Positions 49,629 to 62,150 of a DNA stretch of 64,000 nt are shown piece after piece. Both the position numbers and the translations under genes were made by a program. The stretch is from Merluccius polli (lineage: Eukaryota > Chordata > Actinopteri > Gadiformes > Merlucciidae). The notes below the pieces were generated by a model. The model was not told the DNA's origin, searched no databases, and saw only the letters and a list, made by a program, of their open reading frames with translations. The stretch lies in contig JAOPHQ010000598.1 of NCBI GenBank assembly GCA_030340625.1, positions 1 to 64,000 on the forward strand, in the 5' to 3' direction. Each line of letters begins with the position of its first letter. The first letter of the stretch is position 1.

Positions 49629-51213
49629 TAGTCTATGACATGAGTTATTGTGCACTCGCCAGTGAATGAATGAAAGTAACAAGGAAGTGCACCTTGCCTG
49701 CCTGTTAAGGTGGGGGGGAGGTGGAGGAGGGAGGAGGAGGGAGGAGGTGGGACCTGCAAAAGTGCCTCGTCACTTTGGTCACGGCACAATGGAGTCCGCA
49801 GGGAAGGAGGCTCTTCTCCACCAGGGACCCCTGTGGGGTTAGCTGTCACGGAGACACCGGTCCCCACGGGGGGGGGGTTGAGCGGTCTTGTGCGTAAAGG
49901 AAAAAAAACAAACCAACCAAACAAGCAAGCAAGGCAAGTCCTAGGCCTGAACCTCCGCCCTGTCCTGTCCACTCCCTATGGGTCCTGCGAGGAGGCGGGT
50001 CATAATGAATGGGCCAAACCAAGTGCTCCTCTCTCCTCACTCTTCTAAGTGTAAAACCAGCGGACACAGAAGGCCATGTAGGAAACTTTGAACGTACGGC
50101 AACCAATAGAGCTGCGGTGAAGTTATTTCATTCATAATGCATGTTTCAGAAACCTTTTTGCCCCGGCTTTCACGAAGGTAATCTTTCCCTTTTTTAAGAC
50201 CGAGCGTTTTTTGTACGCCCTTTTACCCCCCCGGCTAGTCCGACTCCTGTCCCCGGCAGCCGTTGCCATGGGAGGAATTCGACAGAATTCGTGGCACTTG
50301 AGGTTCAAACACCACCAGCGTTTTTTTTTCCTGTCCATCCAGCCGATCCATCTCATTCAACTCGTCCCACTCCCCCTCCCCCCTCCTCCCTCCCCCCTTG
50401 CATTCCTTCCCTGCACCCCCCCCCCCCCCCCCCCCCACACTCCCACTTGTTGGTAATCTGATTCATCATAGTGGCATCCCATTTTCGCAGTTTACTCCCT
50501 GACATTACCATGCAGTAATGTCTGTAATGCAACAGGGGCGTCCGCAGATCGTCTCAGAAGAACGATCTCTTCAGTTCACTGCATCTCGTCATTTAGCAGA
50601 CGCTTTTAAGTAATTAATAAAAACTTCCAATTAGTAAGCGTGTCATTAATGAGCAGGTACTGGCGTCCTCTTGCCTGAGTACAGCTGGTATAGTGTAATT
50701 CGATGCGATTCAGCTTCCTCAAAACTCACAGGAAGTGATGTTTTTTTTTTTTTTTCCAAATTCAAAGTTTATTCAAATACACAATTTAATGTACTGCATA
50801 CAAAATGCAAAATACTCTCTATATGTTGTTAACCGTTAGCCTACTTTGGAACTGATAAGTGAAACAAAACGTCTTGCACAACCCGCTGTTAACGTTTCGT
50901 GAGCAAAACCCAGTCAAAGGGATGGTCACTGAATAATTAATGTGTAAGCCATTCACTTAGTTCACGGGCCTTTCCACTCAACGGTGTGGACTACTGCGAC
51001 AGGCCTTTGCCCCGCTGCGCTACGCTAGGCTAGCAGGCTAGGCTAGCAGGCTAGGTGAGGTGAGGTGACACAGGAGATTGGCGGTTTGAGACTGGAATGC
51101 TGTCCGCAAGGTCAGCCAGTAGGCGGCCATCTTCCTGGGGTCGTTTCTTTGAAAACCAAAAATGTTTTTGGTACAATACAATGTTGTTTATGTAGGTTTA
51201 TTTACTTTAAAGT

Positions 51214-51218
<5 letters not shown>

Positions 51219-51261
<43 letters not shown>

Positions 51262-51280
51262 TGTGTGCATGTGTGTGTAT
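51219..51280. repeat. (GT)n microsatellite
   Basis: About 60 bp of gt with gc and at interruptions at the 3' end. Confidence 0.9.
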
Positions 51281-52624
51281 ATTGTTGCTCATGTGACATA
51301 ATATTGTCACATGTTTTCGCGATATTCAATTCCAATTAATGTTTATTCAGGTTATTTGATAGGATTTTGTAAACCACCGCTTTCCTGATTTTGTATATAT
51401 CAAGGACAAACAAAATGTTTTTTTAGATAGTTTTCTGTCTATCCTAAAAATAGACTCACAGCAGGGAAAACGTGATGTGTGCAAAAAAAACTGTGTGGGA
51501 TAAAATGCTACTAAAGTGTTGTTGAGAAAGGTGTATTTTCAGCATCAAGGGATGGGATCTGCTTTAATCTTGTTTTTACGGCGACGCGTGAGTGTCTTTC
51601 TGTGTTTCTGGGTGACTTTTACTGTGACAACATCGAATGTGGCAACTACACACACTGTCTCTGATTTTCTGTGATCCCATGGGGTCTGATGTTGGTCCAA
51701 TACAACCGTGCCCAATTTGCTCAGCATTTCCTGGGTCTTATGCTACAAGACATTATCATGTCTGTGTAGTCTGGACATTAGCTCATTGCAGATGGTAGTT
51801 TTGACATGGAGGGCTGACATGCTCTTTAAATCTCAAACCCAACACAATGGCCGAATGTTGTCCTACGCCGTCAGCCGGAGTAACTATTATTTATACTATA
51901 CAAATAAGACAGTGTTTCAGTGTTGTCTTAGTAGGTCATGGAAGGCCACCGGTGGTACAGTCACCGCTCGGTCCCTTCTAGGTCAGTGGGCTAAATCGTA
52001 ATAATGCTCTATTTGTTTGCCTTTCTCGGTGTTGGTTTAAGTCTTCATCAGAACGATTACAATGTTATCACTGGAAAACATTAAATGTCACGTCTTAATT
52101 CAATTCTACACTAGCTGTATTAAATGTGTTATTCAGTTGAGGACATAAAGTTAAGGATAGATACTTAACAGCCGGATGGACGGTTAAAAGCACATTGGTT
52201 TAAGAAGAACCAAACCGCAAGAATACATCACTCTCACAAAACCAATAACACTAAGTTGGATGTGGTTATCACTCTAGTGTAGATGCTGAGTGGTTAGTGC
52301 AGCCCTGTTTCTTATCTGATTCACAGAATGTCTTTTACACCCAACCAACTGACCAACACCACCATTGTTTTCTATGATAATAGTTCATTGTATGACAATG
52401 GGCTTAAACAGGTTCTAGGTGTCGTCGTGTTTGCTACGCTGATGTGGCTTTTATTTAGCCAACAGCTGATCAGATGAGGCCAACGCATTTACATCTCCCT
52501 GTGTGTGCTGACAAACAGGCTGCCGCCGCCGTTGCCACCGCCGTCTAGAATCAACATTCCTCCAACAGTGATAGAAACAGGATTTCTTACAATACTCTTG
52601 AAATCATGAAGTGGTCCTGACTCC

Positions 52625-52755
52625 TGACCAGCACTCACTGCTAGAGCATGGCATTAACATGGCCAGGGTTAGGGGTTCGATTCCCATTGGGACCACCCAT
52701 GCTTAAAATGTATGCACTCACGGTATTGTAAAGACGCTTTGGATAAAAGCGGCCC
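52625..52755 (+). mobile_element. tRNA-derived SINE, second family
   Basis: It contains gctagagcatggcattaaca (A-box region), ggggttcgattcccat (B-box), and the 3' tail aaaatgtatgcactcacggt followed by attgtaaagacgctttggat. A tail-only copy of the same sequence recurs at 58621-58667. Confidence 0.6.
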
Positions 52756-52980
52756 CAAATATATATATATATCTATATATATATATATCTATATCTATCT
52801 CCATTAGCTAAGTGTGAAGAGGAGGCAACTTTAGAACAGGGAACCTGTGGGTTAATAAGTGTCAAACTACTAGTATATTAGTTATGAGCAAGACCTCACT
52901 TTAGAATGGGGAACTTAATCTGAGTTAGAAAGACTTAATTTAGAGTTATTTGGACACTATTAACACTATATATATATATA

Positions 52981-54200
52981 CACTCACCGGCCACTTTATT
53001 AGGTACACCTTGCTAGTACCGGGTTGGACCCCCTTTTGCCTTCAGAACTGCCTTAATCCTTCGTGGCACAGATTCAACAAGGTACTGGAAACATTCCTTA
53101 GAGAGTTTGGTCCATATTGACATGATAGCATCACGCAGTTGCTGCAGATTTGTCGGCTGCACATCCATGATGCGAATCTCCCGTTCCACCACATCCCAAA
53201 GGTGCTCTATTGGATTGAGATCTGGTGACTGTGGAGGCCATTTGAGTACAGTGAACTCATTGTCATGTTCAAGAAACCAGTCTGAGATGATTCGCACTTT
53301 ATGACATGGCGCGTTATCCTGCTGGAAGTAGCCATCAGAAGATGGGTACACTGTGGTCATAAAGGGATGGACATGGTCAGCAACAATACTCAGGTAGTCT
53401 GTGGCTTTGACACGATGCTCAATTGGTACTAATAAGCCCAAAGTGTGCCAGGAAAATATCCCCCACACCATTACACCACCACCACCAGCCTGAACCGTTG
53501 ATACAAGGCAGGATGGATCCATGCTTTCATGTTGTTGACGCCAAATTCTGACCCTACCATCCGAATGTCGCAGCAGAAATCGAGACTCATCAGACCAGGC
53601 AACGTTTTTCCAATCTTCGATTGTCCAATTTTGGTGAGCCTGTGCGAATTGTAGCCTCAGTTTCCTGTTCTTAGCTGACAGGAGCGGCACCCGGTGTGGT
53701 CTTCTGCTGCTGTAGCCCATCCGCCTCAAGGTTCGACGTGTTGTGCGTTCAGAGATGCTCTTCTGCATACCTCTGTTGTAACGAGTGGTTATTTGAGTTA
53801 CAGTTGCCTTTCTATCAGCTCGAACCAGTCTGGCCATTCTCCTCTGACCTCTAGCATCAACAAGGCATTTGCGCCCACAGAACTGCCGCTCACTGGATAT
53901 TTTCTCTTTTTTGGACCATTCTCTGTAAACCCTAGAGATGGTTGTGCGTGAAAATCCCAGTAGATCAGCAGTCTCTGAAATACTCAGACCAGCCCGTCTG
54001 GCACCAACAACCATGCCACGTTCAAAGTCACTTAAATCACCTTTCTTCCCCATTCTGATGCTCGGTTTGAACTGCAGCAGATCGTCCTGACCATGTCTAC
54101 ATGCCTAAATGCATTGAGTTGCTGCCATGTGATTAGCTGATTAGAAATTTGCGTTAACAAGCAGTTGGACAGGTGTACCTAATAAAGTGGCCGGTGAGTG
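52981..54200. mobile_element. complete Tc1/mariner transposon with perfect 30-bp inverted repeats
   Basis: The element is 1220 bp long. Its first 30 bp (cactcaccggccactttatt...) are the exact reverse complement of its last 30 bp (...aataaagtggccggtgagtg). It is flanked by TA on both sides, inside a (TA)n run, as expected for TA-targeting Tc1/mariner integration. It carries one uninterrupted transposase gene on the minus strand. Perfect ends together with an intact frame indicate a recent insertion. Confidence 0.95.
53013..54053 (-). CDS. Tc1/mariner transposase, DD36E type, intact 346 residues
   Basis: The enzyme catalyses cut-and-paste transposition. N-terminal paired-like helix-turn-helix DNA-binding segments are visible (SISETADLLGFSRTTISRVY at about 24-43, and a second around 85-120), followed by the DDE catalytic core. 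The acidic triad is Asp155 (AWSDESRF), Asp246 (QQDNAPCH) and Glu283 (NPIEHLWD). I count 36 residues between the second Asp and the Glu, not the 34 of classical Tc1, which fits the DD36E group reported in animals as Incomer. The glycine-rich GGGGVMVWG box and PPQSPDLNP are present. The length is normal for the superfamily and there is no stop or frameshift. Confidence 0.93.
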   Translation of the reverse strand: MGKKGDLSDFERGMVVGARRAGLSISETADLLGFSRTTISRVYREWSKKEKISSERQFCGRKCLVDARGQRRMARLVRADRKATVTQITTRYNRGMQKSISERTTRRTLRRMGYSSRRPHRVPLLSAKNRKLRLQFAQAHQNWTIEDWKNVAWSDESRFLLRHSDGRVRIWRQQHESMDPSCLVSTVQAGGGGVMVWGIFSWHTLGLLVPIEHRVKATDYLSIVADHVHPFMTTVYPSSDGYFQQDNAPCHKVRIISDWFLEHDNEFTVLKWPPQSPDLNPIEHLWDVVEREIRIMDVQPTNLQQLRDAIMSIWTKLSKECFQYLVESVPRRIKAVLKAKGGPTRY

Positions 54201-54221
54201 TATATATATATATATATATAT

Positions 54222-54920
54222 ATTAGTGCTGTCAATCGATTTATGATTGTCCATAGTTAATCGCGATTAATCGCACATTTTTGTGCTGTTATCCTTTAAA
54301 AATGTACCATAAAGGGAATTTTTCAAGTTTTTCTTTTCAACATGGGAATGGACAAAATATGCTTGCTTTATGCAAATTTATGTATTTGAAGTATAGCCTA
54401 ACTGCTGTATCAAAAGAAATGTAAGTATAGCCTGAGTGCTGTTCCTCCACGTCGGGGCCCTAGTTACCGCCAGGACCCAGTGCCTGGCCTCGTTCTATGT
54501 TGCCTAGGTTCATTTTGGCGGGCGTGGCGGCAGGTTTCGGCGCCTACCTGCTGTATCCAGGAATCCTGTTTCTGTAATTTTCCACTTTCCACCGTTTCCT
54601 GCTCACTTTATTACCTCATTTTTTTTGACGCAATAATGCAGGTACTGGCCATTTGAGAGACAAGCGGCGCAGCACAGAGGAGCGGTACCTTGTTGTCGGA
54701 TTGCTTGTTGCCATCCGTCTCTCATTGAAAATTAATGTCCAGCGGGCGCGACTAGCAATCCGACAACAAGGTACTGCTCCTCTGCGCCGTGCCGCTCGTC
54801 TCCCATTGAAAATGAATGTCTAGCGGGCGCGCATCGCGCCCCATTTAAAACGGCCTGTACCTGGGTTAATGCGTCTTTAGCCTTTGGCCTCCAAGGCCAT
54901 TATGCGTTAATGGCCTTGGA
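54222..54920. mobile_element. hAT-like 'gtgctgtcaatcgatt' relic with internal inverted repeats
   Basis: It starts tagtgctgtcaatcg and continues ttaatcgcgattaatcgcac, a common fish DNA-element terminus. The distal part contains a long inverted repeat (about 54663-54706 against 54752-54797, sharing aatccgacaacaaggta and gcggcgcag-type ends). Two direct copies of attgaaaa(t)taatgtc followed by agcgggcgcg lie nearby, and a small hairpin ctccaaggccatta/taatggccttggag lies at about 54880-54915. No coding frame is present. Confidence 0.5.
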
Positions 54921-57024
54921 GTACAAAGAAGTCGCAACATTTCATGTTTCCTGTCATGTTTCCTGTCATGTTGTTAGACCTATTGTGGTTTTATTTTGGT
55001 TATTCATGCTTTAGGTCACCGCTGTGACCCTATCAAATCCAGTCTTCCTCAGGACTTTGATTTATCGGTGGTTTTGCTTTCCTGTGTGAGAATAATGTCT
55101 TACAATGTTATTTATTAAAAAAAATAAAAAAATCTGAGATTTGAGAGGTGAAAGCTGAAATAAATTATACAGCAGTGTGGGAGGAGAACAACAAAAACTT
55201 GGCATATGAAATCGACTATGGTAGTATGGTTAATTTTTTATGTCTCAGTAAAAAAAAAAACTTGCCGGTAGAGTGGCAGTAAAGACATAAATATGCAATA
55301 CAAAGACCGACATAAATAGTATTAATAATGGGTCTAAATAACTAAATGTCTGTCAATAATCAGATCCAACTCATATTTGTATACCTCCCGGAGCAAACTC
55401 TGGATAATGCCCTTACATTTAATTGGAGAACTCAGGTGTGCAGTGAGAGGAACCAGACCAAAGCCTACCAGGCCCTATTAGGCCCCCTGTCAGCCTCTGC
55501 CACCTTGTGGACCGTGTATCAGGCTCCCCACGTCTCTCTTGTTTCGGCTGTGTGCACTTGCCCTTAGGATGTTCTCTAGCACAACCCCCAAAATACCTGT
55601 TTATCAACCGACACCACTCCTAAGCCTTAACCCCAACACCGGTCATTAAAACAGTAAGCATTACTTTACGTTGAATATCATCATCATCATGATCTACTGC
55701 CCCACCTGTCCTCCTGTATGAGTCATAGCACAGTGTGTGCTCAGTAAGAAGGTTTTATTTCTGAATGCATAGAATTAGAAATTAAATGTGGTTTCTTTTG
55801 TAATTGCTAAGAGGCACCTGACCTACTGTATCTCTGTTTGTTTATGAAGAAGAAGAAACTGTAAAACCCTTTAGTGAGAGTGACTGAATATTCACGTGAA
55901 TATCTGTCACTGCCGTTGTAGAGCCTCATATCTCGTACATTGCAAAGCCACCTATGAGAGTCATTTCGCCCCACTTTATTCTTAGCTTTAACCGTCTCTT
56001 GGAACCGCCTAAGGTCGGCAGTCCTGTTAGTACCGTTCTTATTTCTGGCTGAGATTTCCAGCCGGGATTCAGCTTGGTAGCGTCAATCTGCAATCACTTG
56101 CTTGGGGGAAGCTGCGACCCGCTGATAGAAATCTATTGTGGAGAAATGTGAAGATAAAATGGCTTTGTGAATGTACGCCGTGCACGAGTCTATAGATAGT
56201 CACGCTAATTGCGCCAATGCCTTGAGATGCGCTAAGGCCCAACAAAGGCTTGTTTATTTTTTAATTGGATTACATAAAGATGTCCTTTCTACCCCTGCAC
56301 TACATGTTTTATTTAGCCTAGTTTATGAATGTCATGAGGGAAAACGAGGAGGGATTGATTGGGTGGCTCTCTATATTTGTACGTCTTGAAAACCAAGTCC
56401 TCCAAATGAATTACGCAGTGGAAATTAATTGCCCTGTGCTTGTAATGAATTTCCTTTTGACCAGGTATTGTTAAGTGCTCACCATGTCTAACAAGAGGAT
56501 GGCGTATTTGTCTGTAACCGTTTGAATCTTTGACCTCCACTTCGTCACCTGCCGCCTCCGGTATTACATGGCTAAGACTTGTGCCGCCGTCGTTTCTACT
56601 GATGAGACTTTGCCGTTGCTGAGACTGCTACTATGTACTGCTTAGTCTGGTCTATATGCAGTAGGCCTTCATATTGTGCGTTGATTTATGGCACTCCCTC
56701 GGTCCCATGCAAAATGCTACAGTTTACACTTAAAAATATGGGGGCCTCATTTTAACGCAGACATTTCACCGTGAAAGCTTCAGCCAATGAAAGATGTGGA
56801 ATACAATCTGATACTCTAATATACTTGGGCAACCACTGAAGAGTTTTGTCCTTACTAACTAACTAAAGGGTACATGTACCCCTCTATTAGGCGAGATTTC
56901 ATGCAAGATTAGATGCAGGTCTCTCCAACTTTAAAAGAGGGACTGGCACTTATCATGCATAACCCTGCCATTTATTTCAGTAAGTGGATGGACATATTTA
57001 AATTGGACCCAATCGGGTGACAGG

Positions 57025-57168
<144 letters not shown>

Positions 57169-57611
57169 ACGCGTGCATTGGGAGAGTCTAATCTAGTGCT
57201 GTTAATGGCTGTTAAGACATAATGGGGTCCAGGGATTGATGGTTCTGATATTTCCTTTACCCTTGACCTATTCTTCTACTCTCTGCTTTTTTAGTTCATT
57301 CAACTTCTGGCACAATGGCCTAATCCATACGGAGGATAGGGAGGATGGGGAGGATACGCTTGAAATATGAGGAATGCTCAAAAATGAATGTCACCACGTA
57401 AAATGCACTGCAAATATACTAGTCTCTGTAATAAAGTATAATGGGAAAGTATGAGATGTTTTACTAAGACAATTTAGATACATATTTACTATTTTTAAAG
57501 TAGCAATATGAAGCTATATTCCATTCTTAATGATAATGATATTTCTGTCATTATAAACGACCGAGCAATTCATCCAAAATGTTATTTTCCGTCATAACAA
57601 CACTCCATTAT

Positions 57612-58485
57612 AAAGTGTTAAAACACATTCATCCAAAGTGACTTGCTTGTGAGATAAAGAACAATGAAAGCAAGTTGGGCTCACTACAAAAAGGAAGTAC
57701 TGTGTTGACAAGCTTCCAAAAACCAACCAGATATTTGTAAGGAATAGCGGATGGGATAGGGATGGGTGCCAGTAAGGCTTTGCCTAGCTGTGAAATGACA
57801 ACAGCCTGGACAATTAGCTGAGCGTTGTGCTGAACAAATGTGAGTTCTCTGACAACAACCACCTGATCTTCCAGATGTTGTACAGAATTAATTCGGGGTA
57901 TCGAAAGACAGGTGCAACATGGCCAGAAAACATTAGCTGATTGTTAATCATGATCACCCCGATATTCGTCGAAGGTAATGATAAACAACTGCTCAACAGA
58001 TGCTGTGTGGGACGGATTGACTTACTTGTCTGCTTCAGACAGAGATGTCTGAGAGGCACATCAAGTGTTTTGAGAAAGGTAGAGCTGAGTGTCGTCGGCA
58101 TAGCGGTGGTAGGACAAGCCATGCACCTCAATGATGGGTCCCGGTGAGGCGGATGTGTACATTGAAAAGAGGAGAGGGCTAAGAACTGACGCCCGCGCTA
58201 CAATTATTCACCTGATGTGACTTGGGCCCCTTGCCTCTCCAAGACCCCTGTAGGAATTACCAGACGGATGCGATGACTCAAACCGCAGTCCTTGTGATAC
58301 CAAGATTAGAAAGAGTGAACAAGGTGGTTCACGGTCTCAAAGGCCACGATAATAAGAAAAGCACGGTGGTGACTGATGACTGATGACTTACCAGCAGCTC
58401 TTGCCAACCGCAAGGCTTTCATAACAGTCAGCCAGTCTCAACGGAGTGACCACTGTTGAAGCCAGACTGATCGGGATCTGATGCA
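57612..58485 (-). mobile_element. 5'-truncated LINE with reverse-transcriptase remnant
   Basis: On the minus strand near 58186-58085 the sequence reads ASVLSPLLFSMYTSASPGP and then IIEVHGLSYHRYADDTQL. This is the conserved reverse-transcriptase region of non-LTR retrotransposons, with the YADD catalytic box (L2/Rex1/CR1-like). Further upstream, degraded pieces resembling FETVNHLVHS are seen near 58345. The lower end (gtcactttggatgaatg on the minus strand, 57632 downward) resembles the 3' tail shared with fish SINEs. Several frameshifts and stops are present, so it is dead. Confidence 0.7.
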
Positions 58486-59964
58486 GCGGTTTATTCATTG
58501 TTCAGCTTTGTTCATGTCCTGTACACCACATTGCAATACAGGCCTATTATAAAACTCTGTTGCTCTTCATTAGTCATTTGGCAAAAAGCAGATTCAATTT
58601 GATAAAGTAATTAATAAATAAAAATGTATGCACTTACGGTATTGTAAGACGCTTTGGATATACTGTAAACGTCCACCAACTGGCATATATACAAGACATG
58701 CAAAACACCCCCCAACCCCCCAAAAAGTGAGCATTTAGGTGGAAGAAATACAATGGCGTTGTTTGTAGTTTTGGAGGACTCCTGTTACAGACAGATAAGC
58801 GAGTGACTGCACCACTAAGGGGACAGACCGAGTGGGGGGGGGTCTTTTGCTACTGTATTATAAAGGGTGAAGCATGTGAGAGGGGAACAGATAGCTCAAA
58901 TGTTTGAGCAAGAATAGCCCAACTGACAAAACCCTGGGTCCCACATGAGGATACAGCTGTACAATACAAAGCTGCAGTACCTGCATAGAGAATCATTGTT
59001 CTAATAATGTTCATAACAAACACCCTCCCTCCACGACGATGCCCATGAATATGTCAACGTGACCTTTTGTCTTTCTTATCTTTGGTTCGCTTTTTCCTGT
59101 TTGCCACTCTCCACTGACCACCGGAAATGCCAAGGGAGGCCAGACGAACCAAATGAAGCGGGTCACCAAGTGGTTTCAGAACCAGTGCATTTGTGTATCG
59201 AATTAGCAGACTGTGTGTGTGTGTGTGTGTGTGCGCGTGTGTGTGTTGGTTCTAGATCTTTTCTTTTCCACCCGACAGCAAGTCTTTTGAACAATGGATC
59301 CAGCTCTCTGATCCAACGGCTATTTTTAACCCGAAAGCCTTCCTTCCTATCTGGACTGCTCATCAACACGTTTGTGTTGTACACAAAACCTGTTCGGAGG
59401 AGGGTTTTGCTGTGTGGAGAAACAACAATGTTTGCTTTCCAGTTCCGTTTCAAGATCACAAATCACACTTTTTTTTACCCCCCCCCTCCCCCAAGTGAAT
59501 CATTTCGTCTTGTCCTTGTAGTAAGTAACAGAGAGGAACCTTTGGTAAGCATGGATTCTGCTGATCCTGGATGTCGTATGCCAGTCAGGCGGATTCCAGT
59601 CAATGATTTCCCACAAACATCCGGGAATTGTCCACTCCCATACCTCATGCCATAAAAAACGGTTAATCATGCGTGTTTTATTCAAGAATGAGGGTTCCCA
59701 AAATTGTGCTCCAAAATTCTTGCGTCAGATATCCGATGTGGATCATTTCCCCAACCACGCCTTTCCTCTTCATTTCACAGATACACACTCAGAAACTTGC
59801 AAGCACGCTCATTCATTCTGAATAATTATATTGAGTACACGCCCTGGCAAGGACACCACGACACTAATGACTTGAATACATCGTTGAACATTGATTCATT
59901 CACATCAACTGTCACATTTGCTAGTGACATCTATACACAGTGTTATACACTATGGAGTCATTTT

Positions 59965-60110
59965 ATCCAAAGCAAAGCGACAATGAATTCAGATGCATGT
60001 CACGAAGGAACAGTTAAGTTGGTTAAGGAAGGCATCTTGCTCAAGGATACCTACTGTAGACTGCAGACATGGGGAAACAACCTAACCACTACACTATCCT
60101 GCCTCTGATG
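59965..60110. mobile_element. SINE-like or short repeat relic
   Basis: Motifs tttatccaaagcaaagcgac, catcttgctcaaggatacct and ctaaccactacactatcctg are typical of dispersed fish short repeats. Boundaries are not clear. Confidence 0.35.
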
Positions 60111-60323
60111 TGTTGCTAATTTGTTGTAATTTTGCCAATTTGTTGTCTGACCAACGCGGGTCCTGACCTCTATAGACCACTGGGAGGTAATTTTGGGGCA
60201 TCTGACCTGCATCCATTGCAGGTCATCCTTCGGCAGACTTTGCCCTTCTCGAGACGCTCTCTCCATCTCAGACCGATTCTCGTTCTCTCCCAAGTATATA
60301 ATGCGATCTCGTAACAGCGTTTC

Positions 60324-60325
<2 letters not shown>

Positions 60326-60356
<31 letters not shown>
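60326..60356. repeat. (GT)n microsatellite
   Basis: Simple dinucleotide run. Confidence 0.85.
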
Positions 60357-61957
60357 TACACTATGTTGATGTGTGTGTGCATGGTGCTGATGTGCGGGCA
60401 CAGAGAGGTTTTGGTGTGATCGGTGATTCCAGCAGGGCTCTGGTGGATTCCAACAGAAATGCTGTAACAATATAACATTACAACAAATGGCATGCGAGTG
60501 CGGCACTATGTGCGCGAGCCACATTTTGTATTTGGCATTTGTGTTACAAATTTTCAGTCTGCAATTTGTAGCCATCCCTCCGTCTGGGTTTCATAATACT
60601 CTTGGCTCTGTTCCACACGATCAAAAATGTACTTTCTATTGTTAAGTCACTTGTTGAGTTAGTTTTCCTCTTTATGCTTCCTACATTTAGTCTAAAGCCA
60701 TTCATGAGCTAATGCCACCTACACTATCATCATCCGGTTTTTATTCTTCTATAGCAGACCGCTGTTTTGCTGTCAGTATTTTTCCACTCTATTTCTCTAA
60801 TGACAATAATGGCAATGTAACAATTGAGGGAGGTGCAGTAGGAGGCACCTATGACAGGGTTCGCCCCAGGAGTCACAGCGGGGTGGGGGAGCTAGCTATT
60901 CATTTCAGTGTTTAAACGAGGGCGGTGTATGTATAAAATGCTTTACCTGCTAATAATAACAGGCTGGTAATTGGGTAATAGACTCCAGTTATAATGTTTT
61001 TTTTCTTTTTCTGGTGACCCAGCATCCAGCATAGTGCGTGTGTTTTTTTTTCTTTTTTTCTTTTCATGTTCTTGAATAGCTTTAGTGCTGCAGTGCGAAA
61101 ATTGAGGACGTTTCTTTTGATGGAAATGCGGTTGTTGTTTGGAAAAACCCTGTAAAATATACATGCTCTTAAATAAAACAGAAAGCATTTGGGGGCGCCC
61201 AACATCATCTTTTATTAAAAATGTAATGTAAATTAAAAAATGTAAATTTTATTTTTTTTAAATATCTAAAAATAATAATTAATAAAAAACAATAATTTGC
61301 ATGGCTGATTGCAGTGCAAATGCACAATGAAGTGGTGTTGCGTGACCGTATTGCAGGACGAAAATGTTTGCCGGGCTGCAGCGTCCTTGTCCCTCTTGGC
61401 AGATCATTAAGATACAAATTGTTACCATCTCTGTAGGTGACCCTGTGCTTGGTCGTTTGTTATGAAAGCCCCCTAAGCCTATGACGCTAGCAGAATGAGC
61501 AAATTAGGTTAACCGTAAGTACATCAACCTTGGTCAACAGGTAAAACAATGGGCATTTGCATTCACTTAAGTTCACTTATTGTAAACCCTCGCCCCGTGG
61601 CCTCTATAAACAACACCTCCTCCCCCCCCATACACTCGGCAGCAACCGACACCACCTCTAGCTAAAGCTTCAACAAGCAACACACCCCCCCCCCCCCCCA
61701 TACCCTCCCTGAGCTGCACCTCCTCCCCTCCATACCCCTACCAGCAACAGATCCTCCTTCATGTTGCCTGTGAGCAACACCTCCTCCTCCATGTCCCCCA
61801 CCTTCACCTATGCCCTCTACGGTACCCTCTGCAAGTAACACCTCCTCCCTCCTCACCTCCACACAACTCTTCATAGGGCTTTTCTTTCTATTGCGTATGC
61901 GTTGTGCAACAGCCGTTCATTTGACCGTAGTTGGTCAAAGGATTGACTTCACAGGGC

Positions 61958-62150
61958 CAGGATAGCAGCGGCTAGGGTGACTCCCAGCCGAAAATATACC
62001 GGTTCAATCCCTGCTGTCCGTAGACCTGGTAGTCTTGAGAAAGATGTTTAAGTCCTACCTGCTGCTTAATGACACGTATCTGAATTCTGTAACTGACATG
62101 TAACTGAACTTCAAGTGGTGTTAGATAAAAGTGCTGCGTTAAATGGCTAA
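61958..62150 (+). mobile_element. tRNA-derived SINE
   Basis: A-box-like gcggctagggtgac and B-box-like ccggttcaatccctg are followed by ctgtccgtagacctgg, a body with taagtcctacctgctgc, and the tail gttagataaaagtgctgcgt. It is the same family layout as the copies at 31480 and 40254. Confidence 0.55.

Noticed and set aside
52660..52700. tRNA gene, from ggttcgattcccat
   Set aside because: The B-box is good but there is no acceptor stem or full cloverleaf, and a SINE tail follows. Annotated as a tRNA-derived SINE.
59059..59655. 198-codon plus-strand frame
   Set aside because: No recognisable domain, includes a translated (GT)n tract, and lies in repeat-rich LRBA intron sequence. Not supportable as a gene.
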